In this document: piece after piece, positions 50,576 through 58,736 of the stretch
How the letters are laid out: each line of letters opens with the position of its first letter
Numbering within the stretch: position 1 is the stretch's first letter
Origin: Lederbergia citrea
GTDB lineage: Bacteria > Bacillota > Bacilli > Bacillales > Bacillaceae_C
Direction: 5' to 3'
Assembly (NCBI RefSeq): GCF_018343525.1
Contig: NZ_JAGYPH010000002.1
Location: 744,001 to 808,000 of the forward strand
Length of the DNA stretch: 64,000 nucleotides
The notes under the pieces: generated by a model
Databases searched by the model: none
The model's input: the letters and a program-made list of their open reading frames with translations, nothing else
What the model was told of the DNA's origin: nothing
Program-made: the position numbers and the translations under genes

Positions 50576-51256
50576 GTGACAACTAGGATTGTAATCATTG
50601 ATGATCATCAATTGTTTCGTGAAGGTGTGAAACGTATTCTTGAATTTGAAAAAACATTCTCGGTTGTGGCAGAAGGTGAAGATGGATGTGCCGCTGTTCA
50701 ACTGGTGGAGGAACATTCGCCGGATGTAGTGCTTCTTGATATCAATATGAAAACGACAAACGGTATCGAAGCGACACGTCAATTGATTGAGGCATATCCA
50801 GATACGAAAGCTATGATTCTATCGATTCACGATGACGAAGCATATGTGACACATGCTCTTAAAACAGGGGCAAGTGGTTATATGCTGAAGGAAATGGATT
50901 CGGATGAATTGATCGAAGCAGTGAAAATAGTTGCGGATGGTGGATCTTACATACACCCTAAAGTAACACATAAGTTGGTAAACGAATATCGCCGTCTCGC
51001 TAATCAGCATAACCAAGGCAGTGGTTACCAGCAGCCAGAACTGCATATCCCACTTCATTTATTGACAAGCAGGGAATGCGAAGTATTACAGCTTCTTGCA
51101 GACGGGAAAAGCAACCGTGGAATCGGCGAAGCACTCTTTATTAGTGAAAAAACCGTCAAAAACCACGTCAGCAACATCCTTCAAAAAATGAACGTCAACG
51201 ACCGCACCCAAGCAGTAGTCACCGCAATCAAAAACGGCTGGGTAGAAGTCAGATAA
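50576..51256 (+). CDS. degU: Two-component response regulator DegU
   Basis: A 226-residue NarL-type regulator. The receiver domain has the acidic pocket IIDDHQLF and the phosphorylated Asp about residue 55 in VVLLDINMK. The C-terminal LuxR-type helix-turn-helix is [19 protein letters not shown] with [17 protein letters not shown]. It starts with GTG 50576 after GAGGGGGAA. It acts with DegS on secreted enzymes, competence and flagellar genes. Downstream the usual degV-comF region is displaced by a 4.4-kb insertion. Confidence 0.96.
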   Translation: MTTRIVIIDDHQLFREGVKRILEFEKTFSVVAEGEDGCAAVQLVEEHSPDVVLLDINMKTTNGIEATRQLIEAYPDTKAMILSIHDDEAYVTHALKTGASGYMLKEMDSDELIEAVKIVADGGSYIHPKVTHKLVNEYRRLANQHNQGSGYQQPELHIPLHLLTSRECEVLQLLADGKSNRGIGEALFISEKTVKNHVSNILQKMNVNDRTQAVVTAIKNGWVEVR

Positions 51257-51258
51257 AA

Positions 51259-51311
51259 CAAAAGGACAGGTTCGAGAACGTATTAACATACGTTCGAACC
51301 TGTCCTTTTTT
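51259..51311 (+). terminator. Strong terminator after degU
   Basis: AAAGGACAGGTTCGA pairs with TCGAACCTGTCCTTT, a 15-bp perfect stem, followed by TT and the TTCGACAA edge of a 37-bp repeat. Confidence 0.9.
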
Positions 51312-51335
51312 TCGACAAAATTCGGGACGTGCCTG
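51311..51335 (-). repeat. 37-bp palindromic repeat, copy 7, left half (split by IS)
   Basis: TTCGACAAAATTCGGGACGT then GCCTG. The rest of the copy, TCACTTGTCG, is found at 52783-52792 on the far side of the insertion sequence. Removing the IS and one CTG restores a normal short-form copy. Confidence 0.88.
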
Positions 51336-51371
51336 TGAAGTGACCCCGAAAAGTTAGACACGGTTATTTCA

Positions 51372-52181
51372 TCAGGCAGCTTGCTCAAAATGAGTTCGGT
51401 ATTGTACCGGACTCATTTTTAATTTTGCCTTCATCCGTTTCGTATTATAGTATTCTATATATTTTTCTAATTCTTGTTGAAAATGTTCTACACTCTTAAA
51501 TTCACCATAGTAAATGAATTCTGACTTTAGTATTCCGAAGAAGTTCTCCATCACAGAGTTGTCGTAACAGTTTCCTTTACGAGACATACTTTGTTTAATC
51601 CCTCTTGCTTGAAGCGCATGGCGATATTGTTTCATTTGATAGTGCCAGCCTTGATCTGAATGCATCAGTAGTGAGTTCTCTTCAGGTAGGCGTTCTAATG
51701 CCTTCTCTAACATTTCCGAAACCAATGAATACGTTGGTCGCGGGCCAATGGTATACGTAATAATCTCGCGATTAAATAAATCTAATACAGGCGATAAATA
51801 CAGCTTTTCTCCAAATAATTTAAATTCCGTAATATCTGTTACCCATTTTTCGTTAGGGGCGTCCGCTGTAAATTGGCGGTCTAAATGATTAGGCGCAATT
51901 TTACCGACAGTGCCTTTATAAGATTTATATTTTTTCATACGTACAAGGCATTTCAAACCTAACTCTTTCATGATACGTTGAACCTTCTTATGATTTACTT
52001 TTTTTCCACGATTCGCTAGCTCATCACGAATACGACGGTAACCGTAACGACCTTCGTGTTCTTCATAAATCGCTTTGATTTCTACTTTTAAATCGGCATC
52101 TGGATCAGGCTGATTCATTCGTTTCACTAAGTCATAATACGTACTACGTGGAATGCCAGCGAGCTTTACAAGTGCTTTCAC
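51372..52181 (-). CDS. IS3-family transposase OrfB (catalytic part)
   Basis: A 269-residue reading frame from the first ATG; the frame is open further upstream to about 52240. It encodes the rve integrase core with the DDE triad in WVTDITEF, LMHSDQGWHYQ and NSVMENFFGILKSE, preceded by an HTH_21 segment (HEGRYGYRRIRDE). It is most likely made as an OrfAB fusion by a -1 ribosomal frameshift at the A5 run (52235-52239, minus strand) near the end of orfA. Confidence 0.93.
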   Translation of the reverse strand: MKALVKLAGIPRSTYYDLVKRMNQPDPDADLKVEIKAIYEEHEGRYGYRRIRDELANRGKKVNHKKVQRIMKELGLKCLVRMKKYKSYKGTVGKIAPNHLDRQFTADAPNEKWVTDITEFKLFGEKLYLSPVLDLFNREIITYTIGPRPTYSLVSEMLEKALERLPEENSLLMHSDQGWHYQMKQYRHALQARGIKQSMSRKGNCYDNSVMENFFGILKSEFIYYGEFKSVEHFQQELEKYIEYYNTKRMKAKLKMSPVQYRTHFEQAA

Positions 52182-52207
52182 CGAATATTTATGCCTTAAC
52201 TCAAAGA

Positions 52208-52726
52208 CTATTTGCGCTTTGTCTTGTTTGGTGATTTTTCCTTGTTTTGAACTAAGGCATTCAACTTTTTTAAATACTCGTTTTCCATTTCAAGCTGTTT
52301 AATGCGCGCTTCTAAAGCTTCAACTGAACCTTCAGCTAATGCTTGTTTTGGTTGTTTATTTGACTCCTTATTCATGGATGGACGCCCCTTTTTCTTTGTC
52401 TGAAGGGCATCAATTCCTTGTTTTTCGAGTTGATTCTTCCAAACAAGAATACTAGAAGGTGCAGGAATATTAAATATAGCTGCTGTTTCGGTTAAGGATG
52501 CGCCATTTTCAGTCATAAAGTTTAGTACATCCAGTTTAAACTGTTGTGTATAACTTGTACATTGTTTATTAAAAGCTTCTACCCCATTATGTTCAAATTG
52601 CTTTGCCCATTTATAGATGTGTCTAAAATTTATCCCCAGAGATTTTCCGACTTCTCTGTAACTCTCATTCCCATTTAAATAACGAGCAACAGCTTGTAAT
52701 TTTTCTTCCGCAGTAAATTTAGCCAT
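52208..52726 (-). CDS. IS3-family transposase OrfA (DNA-binding part)
   Basis: A 172-residue protein with two helix-turn-helix modules (EEKLQAVARYLNGNESYREV and ILVWKNQLEKQ) and a C-terminal leucine-zipper-like segment (EALEARIKQLEMENEYLKKL). This is the usual IS150-group OrfA. ATG 52726 follows GGGGTG; the ribosome site lies in the terminal inverted repeat region. The final 25 codons overlap the upstream extension of orfB in the -1 frame. Confidence 0.92.
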   Translation of the reverse strand: MAKFTAEEKLQAVARYLNGNESYREVGKSLGINFRHIYKWAKQFEHNGVEAFNKQCTSYTQQFKLDVLNFMTENGASLTETAAIFNIPAPSSILVWKNQLEKQGIDALQTKKKGRPSMNKESNKQPKQALAEGSVEALEARIKQLEMENEYLKKLNALVQNKEKSPNKTKRK

Positions 52727-52779
52727 AAAAATACACCCCAATTGTTAGAGTATGTGTCTAACAATTGGGGTGCAGTTCA

Positions 52780-52792
52780 CTGTCACTTGTCG
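52780..52792 (-). repeat. 37-bp palindromic repeat, copy 7, right half
   Basis: CTGTCACTTGTCG: the duplicated CTG target followed by the end of the split copy. It ends 4 bp from the stop codon of the metalloprotease gene. Confidence 0.85.
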
Positions 52793-52796
52793 TTTT

Positions 52797-53552
52797 TTAT
52801 TTTATTTTATATTTTACTTTTACTTCTGGATTTTCTTTGTATTCCTGCCATAGTTCTTCAATAGACTTTCCGGTTAATGTTTTAAAAGAATTTAAGTCGT
52901 ACGTCATTTGTTGGAGCTGAGCATTTAATTGATCAACAATCGTCTTATTTTTATGCTGTTCCAGCCATAATAGAAAGCGAGCCGTAACTCGGTATCCACT
53001 GTCATATCGGTCAGTTTCTTTTACTTCCTCTGGCAACATCCACCTTCCGTCATGAGGACCGTAGGCATAGCGAATATAATCGGAAATACCTTCAACTAAC
53101 CACCAGTTGGAATTATCATAGCGAGGATACGCCTGAACGATATGAGATAATTCATGGGTAAACAATGCAACATCATATGGGCGAGACACTATGTAGTCGA
53201 CGCTTACAACAATCGTACCGTTACTTGCATAAGCCACGCCATCGTAGGTCGGGTCAAATTTTAAAGTCACTTTCGTTGGTGCAGCTTTACGATCAGCTGC
53301 ATAGTCCTTCACTAGTTTTGGAAACATTTTAAAATAGAGCTCGACAAAGTCAGGAATAACGGCCTGCAAATCGGCGTTATTAGCATCGGATATGACTTCT
53401 AGTTCATACCCTCTTTTTTCAAAAAATTGGCTGTCACTTTGTTGTATCGTGGATGTTGCCGCACTATCTTCCGCAAATGCATGTTGCACTGCTGTGAAAC
53501 TACTAAATGCCAAACTTGCACATATGAAACTAGCTGCAATTTTCTTTCTCAT
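52797..53552 (-). CDS. Secreted basic-secretory-protein (BSP) family metalloprotease
   Basis: A 251-residue exported protein with a signal peptide ending near residue 27 (VQHAFAED). The peptidase region has the HExxH motif in FTHELSHIVQAYP near residue 136 and a downstream WWLVEGISDYIRYAYGP, which supplies the third ligand as in gluzincin-like families. BSP proteins are known from plants and bacteria and are thought to be proteases, but bacterial roles are little studied. The gene ends 17 bp before the insertion sequence and is complete. A DegU-controlled exoenzyme is an attractive but unproven idea. Confidence 0.85.
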   Translation of the reverse strand: MRKKIAASFICASLAFSSFTAVQHAFAEDSAATSTIQQSDSQFFEKRGYELEVISDANNADLQAVIPDFVELYFKMFPKLVKDYAADRKAAPTKVTLKFDPTYDGVAYASNGTIVVSVDYIVSRPYDVALFTHELSHIVQAYPRYDNSNWWLVEGISDYIRYAYGPHDGRWMLPEEVKETDRYDSGYRVTARFLLWLEQHKNKTIVDQLNAQLQQMTYDLNSFKTLTGKSIEELWQEYKENPEVKVKYKIK

Positions 53553-53794
53553 CTTCTCACTCCTCGTATTTTTTAAGGTGATAGAAATTGATTGCGCTTA
53601 CAATTCTCTTATACTAAACACCTCTCTTCTATATAAAAGATAAGAGCTCATGGTGTTATTTAATCTGATAGTTTAATGGTATATGGACTGCCATTTATTG
53701 TAAATGGGCCAATGAGATTGCTTTTCTTCAAGTCTTTTATTCCTACTTTGTACTAGTAGTGGGGTAAGAAAGAAGGGAAAAGGAGAAAAAAATG

Positions 53795-53837
53795 AAAAAA
53801 AGGAGTGCATTTAATCAAAACATGCACCCCTTTTTTC
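53795..53837. terminator. Bidirectional terminator
   Basis: AAAAAAAGGAGTGCAT pairs with ATGCACCCCTTTTTT; the T tract on either strand fits termination of treP (minus). Confidence 0.8.
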
Positions 53838-53900
53838 GTATTCCTGAGAATAAAACACTATTGCTTTCTACTCACTAATCATCCACAAGCCTTAGAATAC

Positions 53901-53937
53901 TTCGACAAACTTCGGGGCGTGCCTGTCACCTCCCGAA
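53901..53937 (-). repeat. 37-bp palindromic repeat, copy 8 (long form)
   Basis: TTCGACAAACTTCGGGGCGT then GCCTGTCACCTCCCGAA, five bases from copy 9 in the same orientation. Confidence 0.88.
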
Positions 53938-53942
53938 TTCAA

Positions 53943-53977
53943 TTCGACAAAACTCGGGGCGTGCCTGTCACTTGTCG
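53943..53977 (-). repeat. 37-bp palindromic repeat, copy 9 (short form), at the treP stop
   Basis: TTCGACAAAACTCGGGGCGT then GCCTGTCACTTGTCG. The next bases, TTACTTGTCG, are the treP stop and last codons and repeat the CTTGTCG edge, so the treP C terminus also appears to be repeat-derived. Confidence 0.88.
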
Positions 53978-55408
53978 TTACTTGTCGTTTGCGAGTCTTG
54001 TTTTGGAGAGGAGCATTGTGAGTGTAAATGGAACGATGAGCACGATGATCATTCCGAGTAGGAAGGCTAGACGGTATCCTTGTGTGATTGAGAGGATTCC
54101 CGGCAGTCCGCCTACACCGATTGAAAATGCCATAACATGATTCACGGAAAGCACTATTCCTGCGATGGCAGAACCAATTAACGCACTAAAGAATGGGTAA
54201 CGATAGCGCAGGTTTACACCGAACATGGCTGGTTCTGTAATCCCCAAGAATGCTGATAGGGCAGAAGTTCCTGCCAAACCTCGCAGTTTTTCGTTTTCTT
54301 TCTTAGCTAGGAACATCATAGCAAGTGCAGCTGATCCTTGTGCAATATTGGATAACGCAACCATCGGCCATAGGAAGGTCCCACCAATTTTCGGGTCACC
54401 AATCAACTGAAGATCAACTGCTAGGAAAGTATGATGCATCCCCGTAATAACAAGCACTGCATACAGTCCGCCGTAAATAATTCCTCCAAGCCATGCAAAA
54501 TGTGCGAATAGCCATACAACCGCATCAGTAATGCCATTTCCGATCCAGAAAGTAATCGGACCGATAACAATGAAAGCAGCGAGCCCAGTGACAAGCAACG
54601 CCACAGGTCCGACGACGAGTAATTTTACAGAATCATGGACACGTTTATTTAAAAACAGTTCGATTTTTGCAAGTAAAATGGAAGCAAATAAAATTGGTAA
54701 TACTTGTCCTTGGTAACCAACTTTCTGTACATCTAATCCAAACAAGTTCCAATAAGGAATTTCTCCTTTTGCTTGCGCATCACCAAATGCCCAGGCATTC
54801 AAAAGGTCCGGATGGACAAGCATGAGGCCCAGCACAATTCCAAGCAACGGATTTCCGCCAAACCGTTTTACTGCAGACCAACCAATTAGTCCCGGTAAAA
54901 ATACAAAGGCCGTATTGGCGATTAAGTTAATGATGCTCGCAACGTCTGCCCAATTCTTGTGAACATCGATTACGGATTGACCTTTGTAAAAAATATCTGA
55001 GCCCGTAAGGATATTGTTCAGACCCATCAATAGCCCGGCAGTTACAATCGCAGGCAAAATCGGAATAAAAATATCCGCAAGAACCTTAATTGCCCTTTGC
55101 AACGGGTTCATATTTTGCTCAGCAGCGCTTTTGACATCATCTTTCGTTGCTGATTGTATCCCCGTTTCTTCCGCGAAAATATTATAAACTTTATCGACAA
55201 CCCCTTGGCCGATCACTACTTGAAATTGCCCATTGGTAGAAAAGGATCCTTTCACAATATCAATATTTTCAAGCTTTTCCTTATCCACCTTGCTTTCATC
55301 ATTAAGCACCGTCCGCAGGCGTGTCACACAATGCGTCGCCGAGTGAATATTATCCTTCCCGCCGAGCGCTGCAATAATCTCCTGAACCGAAGTCTTATTG
55401 ACTCCCAT
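53978..55408 (-). CDS. treP: PTS trehalose-type EIIBC component
   Basis: A 476-residue EIIBC permease. The EIIB domain (residues 1-85) carries the phosphorylated Cys in SATHCVTRLR; the EIIC domain spans about 105-470 with ten or so membrane segments and the family motif GITEPAMFGVNLRYRYPF. Similarity pattern and a TreR-type operator in its promoter point to trehalose, with sucrose or N-acetylmuramic acid carriers as alternatives. There is no EIIA domain, so it relies on a shared glucose EIIA. Unlike the usual treP-treA-treR operon, neither treA nor treR adjoins it. ATG 55408 follows GAGAGGGG. Confidence 0.82.
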   Translation of the reverse strand: MGVNKTSVQEIIAALGGKDNIHSATHCVTRLRTVLNDESKVDKEKLENIDIVKGSFSTNGQFQVVIGQGVVDKVYNIFAEETGIQSATKDDVKSAAEQNMNPLQRAIKVLADIFIPILPAIVTAGLLMGLNNILTGSDIFYKGQSVIDVHKNWADVASIINLIANTAFVFLPGLIGWSAVKRFGGNPLLGIVLGLMLVHPDLLNAWAFGDAQAKGEIPYWNLFGLDVQKVGYQGQVLPILFASILLAKIELFLNKRVHDSVKLLVVGPVALLVTGLAAFIVIGPITFWIGNGITDAVVWLFAHFAWLGGIIYGGLYAVLVITGMHHTFLAVDLQLIGDPKIGGTFLWPMVALSNIAQGSAALAMMFLAKKENEKLRGLAGTSALSAFLGITEPAMFGVNLRYRYPFFSALIGSAIAGIVLSVNHVMAFSIGVGGLPGILSITQGYRLAFLLGMIIVLIVPFTLTMLLSKTRLANDK

Positions 55409-55541
55409 AACCAGTTCCCCTCTCTAAATAAAATGATAGCAATCTGGTAGATATATCCTTTTACACTTTCCCTTTAAAGATGAGCGAAAACCAGAAATAT
55501 GAAGCGATTACATATCATTTGAAATATATATGTACAAATAG

Positions 55542-55570
55542 AGTTTAAATCTGTATATACAAGTTGTCAA
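55542..55570 (-). promoter_or_regulatory. treP promoter with TreR-like operator
   Basis: On the minus strand TTGACA (55570-55565), 17 bases, TAAACT (55547-55542). The spacer holds TTGTATATACAG (55562-55551), one base from the known TreR operator TTGTATATACAA. A related half site ATGTACAAA lies at 55530-55538. A weak cre-like box (55498-55512) is found downstream. Confidence 0.7.
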
Positions 55571-55575
55571 CATTA

Positions 55576-55612
55576 TTCGACATAGTTCGGGTGGTGCCTG
55601 TCACCCCCCGAA
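55576..55612 (-). repeat. 37-bp palindromic repeat, copy 10, upstream of treP
   Basis: TTCGACATAGTTCGGGTGGT then GCCTGTCACCCCCCGAA. Here the stem is extended to 17 bp because ACATAGTT (55580-55587) also pairs with AACTATGT (55611-55618), the longest hairpin of the family in the window. Confidence 0.88.
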
Positions 55613-55687
55613 CTATGTACCCTTTTCAAAATGGTGCTTATTCGATAGAATGGAGGAAATCAATGAAAGTATAAAGGATGATTAATA

Positions 55688-56530
55688 ATGAAGACGGCGG
55701 TCGTTACGGATAGCACCTCATACATACCGAAGCATATACGTGAAAACCTCGATATATATATGATTCCATTGAATGTAATCATTAATGGTGAACCATATAA
55801 GGAAGAAATAGATATTTCAGCTCCAGATTTCTACGAGGAAGTACGAAACGGAAGCGAACTCCCGACAACGTCACAGCCGCCTATCGGTGAATTTGAAGAG
55901 CTATACAGTCAGCTCGCAAAAGAATATGATGCCATCATAAGCATCCACCTTTCCAGTGGTATTAGCGGTACATACCAAGGGGCAGTTGCCGCCGCGGAAA
56001 TGGCGGAAAACGTAAAAATTTATACATATGATTCTGAAATAAGCTGCATGCCACAAGGGTTTTATGTATTGGAAGCGGCGTGGATGGCCCAGCAGGGTAA
56101 TGGTCCAGAGGAGATTCTTCCACGACTTGATGAATTAAAAGCTGCTATGAAAGCCTGTTTTATGGTCGATGACCTTTCTCATCTTCAACGTGGCGGAAGG
56201 CTTTCAAGTGCGCAAGCCATTATCGGCGGTCTCCTTAACATTAAACCGGTACTCCATTTTGAAAATAAAGTGATCGTTCCATTTGAAAAAATTCGTACCC
56301 GCAAAAAAGCATTAAAGCGAATCCAGGAAATGTTAGGCGAAGATGTCGACAAGGGTATGCGGTTGAAGGCTACAATTATCCACGCGAATCGAGTGCAGGA
56401 AGCAGCAGAATGGAAATCCGAGCTTGAAGCGCTCTATCCAACCGTTGAATTCAGCATCAGTTATTTCGGTCCTGTCATCGGCACCCATCTTGGTGAAGGG
56501 GCAATGGGACTGGGCTGGACGGTAAAATAA
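55688..56530 (+). CDS. DegV-family fatty-acid-binding protein
   Basis: A 280-residue DegV protein. The N-terminal motif VTDSTSYIPKHI and SSGISGTYQGA form the fatty-acid carboxylate site of the FakB-like family, and DLSHLQRGGRLSSAQA the domain link. FakB proteins present fatty acids to the FakA kinase; this paralogue corresponds in position to yviA of Bacillus subtilis, next to comFA. The fatty-acid preference is unknown. It has its own ribosome site and is separated from degU by the IS-BSP-treP block. Confidence 0.9.
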   Translation: MKTAVVTDSTSYIPKHIRENLDIYMIPLNVIINGEPYKEEIDISAPDFYEEVRNGSELPTTSQPPIGEFEELYSQLAKEYDAIISIHLSSGISGTYQGAVAAAEMAENVKIYTYDSEISCMPQGFYVLEAAWMAQQGNGPEEILPRLDELKAAMKACFMVDDLSHLQRGGRLSSAQAIIGGLLNIKPVLHFENKVIVPFEKIRTRKKALKRIQEMLGEDVDKGMRLKATIIHANRVQEAAEWKSELEALYPTVEFSISYFGPVIGTHLGEGAMGLGWTVK

Positions 56531-56540
56531 TAGTAAGGGA

Positions 56541-56564
56541 AGGTGTTGGCTGTCGCCGGCACCT
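56541..56564 (+). other. Hairpin between degV and comFA
   Basis: AGGTGTTGGC and GCCGGCACCT form a 10-bp stem with one G-T pair; no T tract follows. Role unclear; perhaps a weak attenuator. Confidence 0.5.
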
Positions 56565-56601
56565 ATTCAACCCTATCTGAAATCCAATGAGGTGATAATT
56601 T

Positions 56602-58008
56602 TTGAAAAATAAGACCACAAGCAATTTCTCCCCTGAACTCCAGAGCCACCTATCTGGCCGCTCCCTCCTAGCTACTGAAATCCCCTTTCCGGAAAAACTC
56701 ATCAAGAAACACAGCGAACTTGAGCTTATTCAATCAACTCCCGGTATTGTCCGGCAGACGAAGTTATTGCGCTGCAATCGCTGTGCTAACACGACACAAA
56801 GATTATTCGCTAATTTCCCATGTGCCACTTGCGGAAACGAAGGCGGCTGCCATTATTGCCGAAAATGCATCATGATGGGGCGAGTATCGACATGTACTCC
56901 TCTTTACAGTTGGGCTGGGCCAAATCCGGAAGTGCCGGATAAAAGCGATTCTTTCCTTTCTTGGGAAGGCGAGCTTTCCCCTGGACAAATGACTGCCTCA
57001 AAAGCTGCTGTTAATGCGGTCAATGAAAACGCCGAGCTGCTCGTTTGGGCAGTATGCGGAGCAGGAAAAACAGAGGTGTTGTTTGAAGCGATTAATCAAG
57101 CTTTGCAAAAGAATCTAAGAGTTTGCATCGCCACTCCACGAACCGATGTCGTTCTCGAGCTCGCCCCGCGTTTTAAAAAAGTATTCCCAAGTATACAAGT
57201 AGCTGCACTTTACGGAGGCAGTGATGACCGCCATCAATATGCCCCGCTAACCATATCCACCACACATCAGCTCCTTCGCTTTGAAAAAGCCTTCGACGTC
57301 ATGATCGTTGATGAAGTTGATGCCTTTCCCTTTACTTTCGATGACAGTCTGAAGTGGGCAGTAGAAAAATCCACAAAAATAAAGGCAACCCGCATCTTTT
57401 TAACCGCCACACCAAGCGCCAAATGGCAAGCTGAATGCAAATACGGGAAACGTCCACATGTGAAAATTCCTGCGCGCTATCATAGAAAGCCGCTTCCTGT
57501 ACCTACTTTTAAATGGTGTGGAAATTGGCGGAAGCAGTTGGAAAAAGGCCGGATTCCTCACACCGTTAAGAACTGGACCATACAGCGAATCCAAACCGGA
57601 AAACAAACGCTCCTGTTTTTACCTCATATCGAACTAATGGAAAAAGCACTTCCACTCTTTCGCCAACTTCACCCTGATATTGAAACCGTTCATTCGGAAG
57701 ATCCACTTCGCAAGGAAAAAGTAGAAAAAATGCGCCAAAGAGAAATTCCTCTTCTTCTTACGACAACGATTTTAGAAAGAGGCGTAACTTTTCCTAATAT
57801 TGATGTCGCTGTCATCGGTGCTGAAGACGATATTTTCACCGAAGCGGCACTCGTCCAAATTGCCGGACGGGTCGGCAGAAGTGCAGATTTTCCCGGTGGA
57901 AATATTACTTTTTTTCATTACGGCCGAACGAAAGCGATGATACGAGCGCTCGTCCATATTTCGGAAATGAATAAACAAGCGAAAAAGAAAGGGCTGATTG
58001 ATTCATGA
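56602..58008 (+). CDS. comFA: Competence helicase ComFA
   Basis: A 468-residue DEAD-box-like ATPase that drives DNA uptake at the membrane. The N-terminal zinc finger has four Cys in RCNRCANTT and FPCATCGNEGGC, with a further pair in HYCRKCIM. Motor motifs are VCGAGKTEV (I), VDEVDAF (II), LTATPS (III) and QIAGRVGRSAD (VI). The start is TTG 56602 after GAGGTGAT. comFC overlaps its end by 4 bp; comFB, found between them in Bacillus subtilis, is absent. Confidence 0.94.
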   Translation: MKNKTTSNFSPELQSHLSGRSLLATEIPFPEKLIKKHSELELIQSTPGIVRQTKLLRCNRCANTTQRLFANFPCATCGNEGGCHYCRKCIMMGRVSTCTPLYSWAGPNPEVPDKSDSFLSWEGELSPGQMTASKAAVNAVNENAELLVWAVCGAGKTEVLFEAINQALQKNLRVCIATPRTDVVLELAPRFKKVFPSIQVAALYGGSDDRHQYAPLTISTTHQLLRFEKAFDVMIVDEVDAFPFTFDDSLKWAVEKSTKIKATRIFLTATPSAKWQAECKYGKRPHVKIPARYHRKPLPVPTFKWCGNWRKQLEKGRIPHTVKNWTIQRIQTGKQTLLFLPHIELMEKALPLFRQLHPDIETVHSEDPLRKEKVEKMRQREIPLLLTTTILERGVTFPNIDVAVIGAEDDIFTEAALVQIAGRVGRSADFPGGNITFFHYGRTKAMIRALVHISEMNKQAKKKGLIDS

Positions 58009-58715
58009 ATCACTGTCTCTACTGCGATACGTTTATCCAGAGCGAAATATCGTGGCAAAAGCTGTTTTATCCATCTGTAGAACCATTTTTTTGCAAAGCT
58101 TGCCTTGAAAGTCTTCAGCCAATAACCGGCGGTACTTGCGAAAAATGTTCCCGTCCTCTCGAGGGGCTTTCACCTGAATATATTAAAGGAAAGATGTGCA
58201 CGGATTGCAGTCGCTGGGAACAGGATGCGAAGTGGAAAGGGATACTTGAAAAAAACATATCACTCTTCATTTATAATGACTTTTTAAAAGAATTATTGGC
58301 ACGTTATAAATTCCGGGGTGATTACGAATTGGCAAAAGCATTTGCACCACAAATCGGTTCTGCATTAAAGTCAATTCATTATGATTTTCTTGTACCTATT
58401 CCACTTAGTAGAGAACGGCTGGAAGAACGAGGTTTTAACCAATCCACTGCCCTTGCCACCTCAGCAAAATTAACCACGTCTGACGACCTGCTCATTAGAA
58501 TCCATTCTGAAAAACAATCGAAAAAAACTCGTCAAGAACGGCTCGCGCAGGACCAAATTTTTCAGATTAACTCTTCTTCCACATCTATAAAAGGAAAAAC
58601 GATTCTCCTCATTGACGATATTTATACAACTGGTTCCACACTTCACCAAGCTGCAAAAACACTGAAAAATGCCGGTGCAGAATCGATCAAGTCTTTTACT
58701 TTGGCACGAGGCTAG
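58005..58715 (+). CDS. comFC: Competence protein ComFC (phosphoribosyltransferase-like)
   Basis: A 236-residue protein with an N-terminal treble-clef zinc region (CLYCDTFI, then CKACLESL and CEKCSRPL) and a phosphoribosyltransferase fold with the PRPP loop LLIDDIYTTGST near residue 200. It works with ComFA in DNA uptake. ATG 58005 overlaps the comFA stop (ATGA), showing translational coupling. Confidence 0.93.
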   Translation: MNHCLYCDTFIQSEISWQKLFYPSVEPFFCKACLESLQPITGGTCEKCSRPLEGLSPEYIKGKMCTDCSRWEQDAKWKGILEKNISLFIYNDFLKELLARYKFRGDYELAKAFAPQIGSALKSIHYDFLVPIPLSRERLEERGFNQSTALATSAKLTTSDDLLIRIHSEKQSKKTRQERLAQDQIFQINSSSTSIKGKTILLIDDIYTTGSTLHQAAKTLKNAGAESIKSFTLARG

Positions 58716-58736
58716 CCTACAAATACACATCATTGA

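Larger units (their letters stand above)
51336..52779 (-). mobile_element. IS3-family (IS150-like) insertion sequence
   Basis: A 1444-bp element with 25-bp imperfect terminal inverted repeats (19 of 25 matching): TGAAGTGACCCC... at 51336 and, on the minus strand, TGAACTGCACCCC... from 52779. CTG directly flanks both ends (51333-51335 and 52780-52782), a 3-bp target duplication as expected for IS3 elements. It carries orfA and orfB on the minus strand. Both frames and both ends are intact, so it may still move. It has landed inside a copy of the 37-bp palindromic repeat. Confidence 0.93.
53553..53977. other. Intergenic region between the BSP and treP genes
   Basis: No gene in 425 bases. It contains the promoter region of the BSP gene, a symmetrical terminator (53795-53837) and two copies of the 37-bp repeat (53901-53977). 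The short frame at 53805-54140 crosses the terminator and repeats and overlaps treP, so it is not a gene. Confidence 0.6.

Noticed and set aside
52797..53552. BSP gene truncated by the insertion sequence
   Set aside because: Its stop codon lies 17 bp before the IS border, so the coding sequence is complete.
53805..54140. Plus-strand frame of 111 codons
   Set aside because: It crosses a terminator and two palindromic repeats and overlaps the treP 3' end on the other strand.
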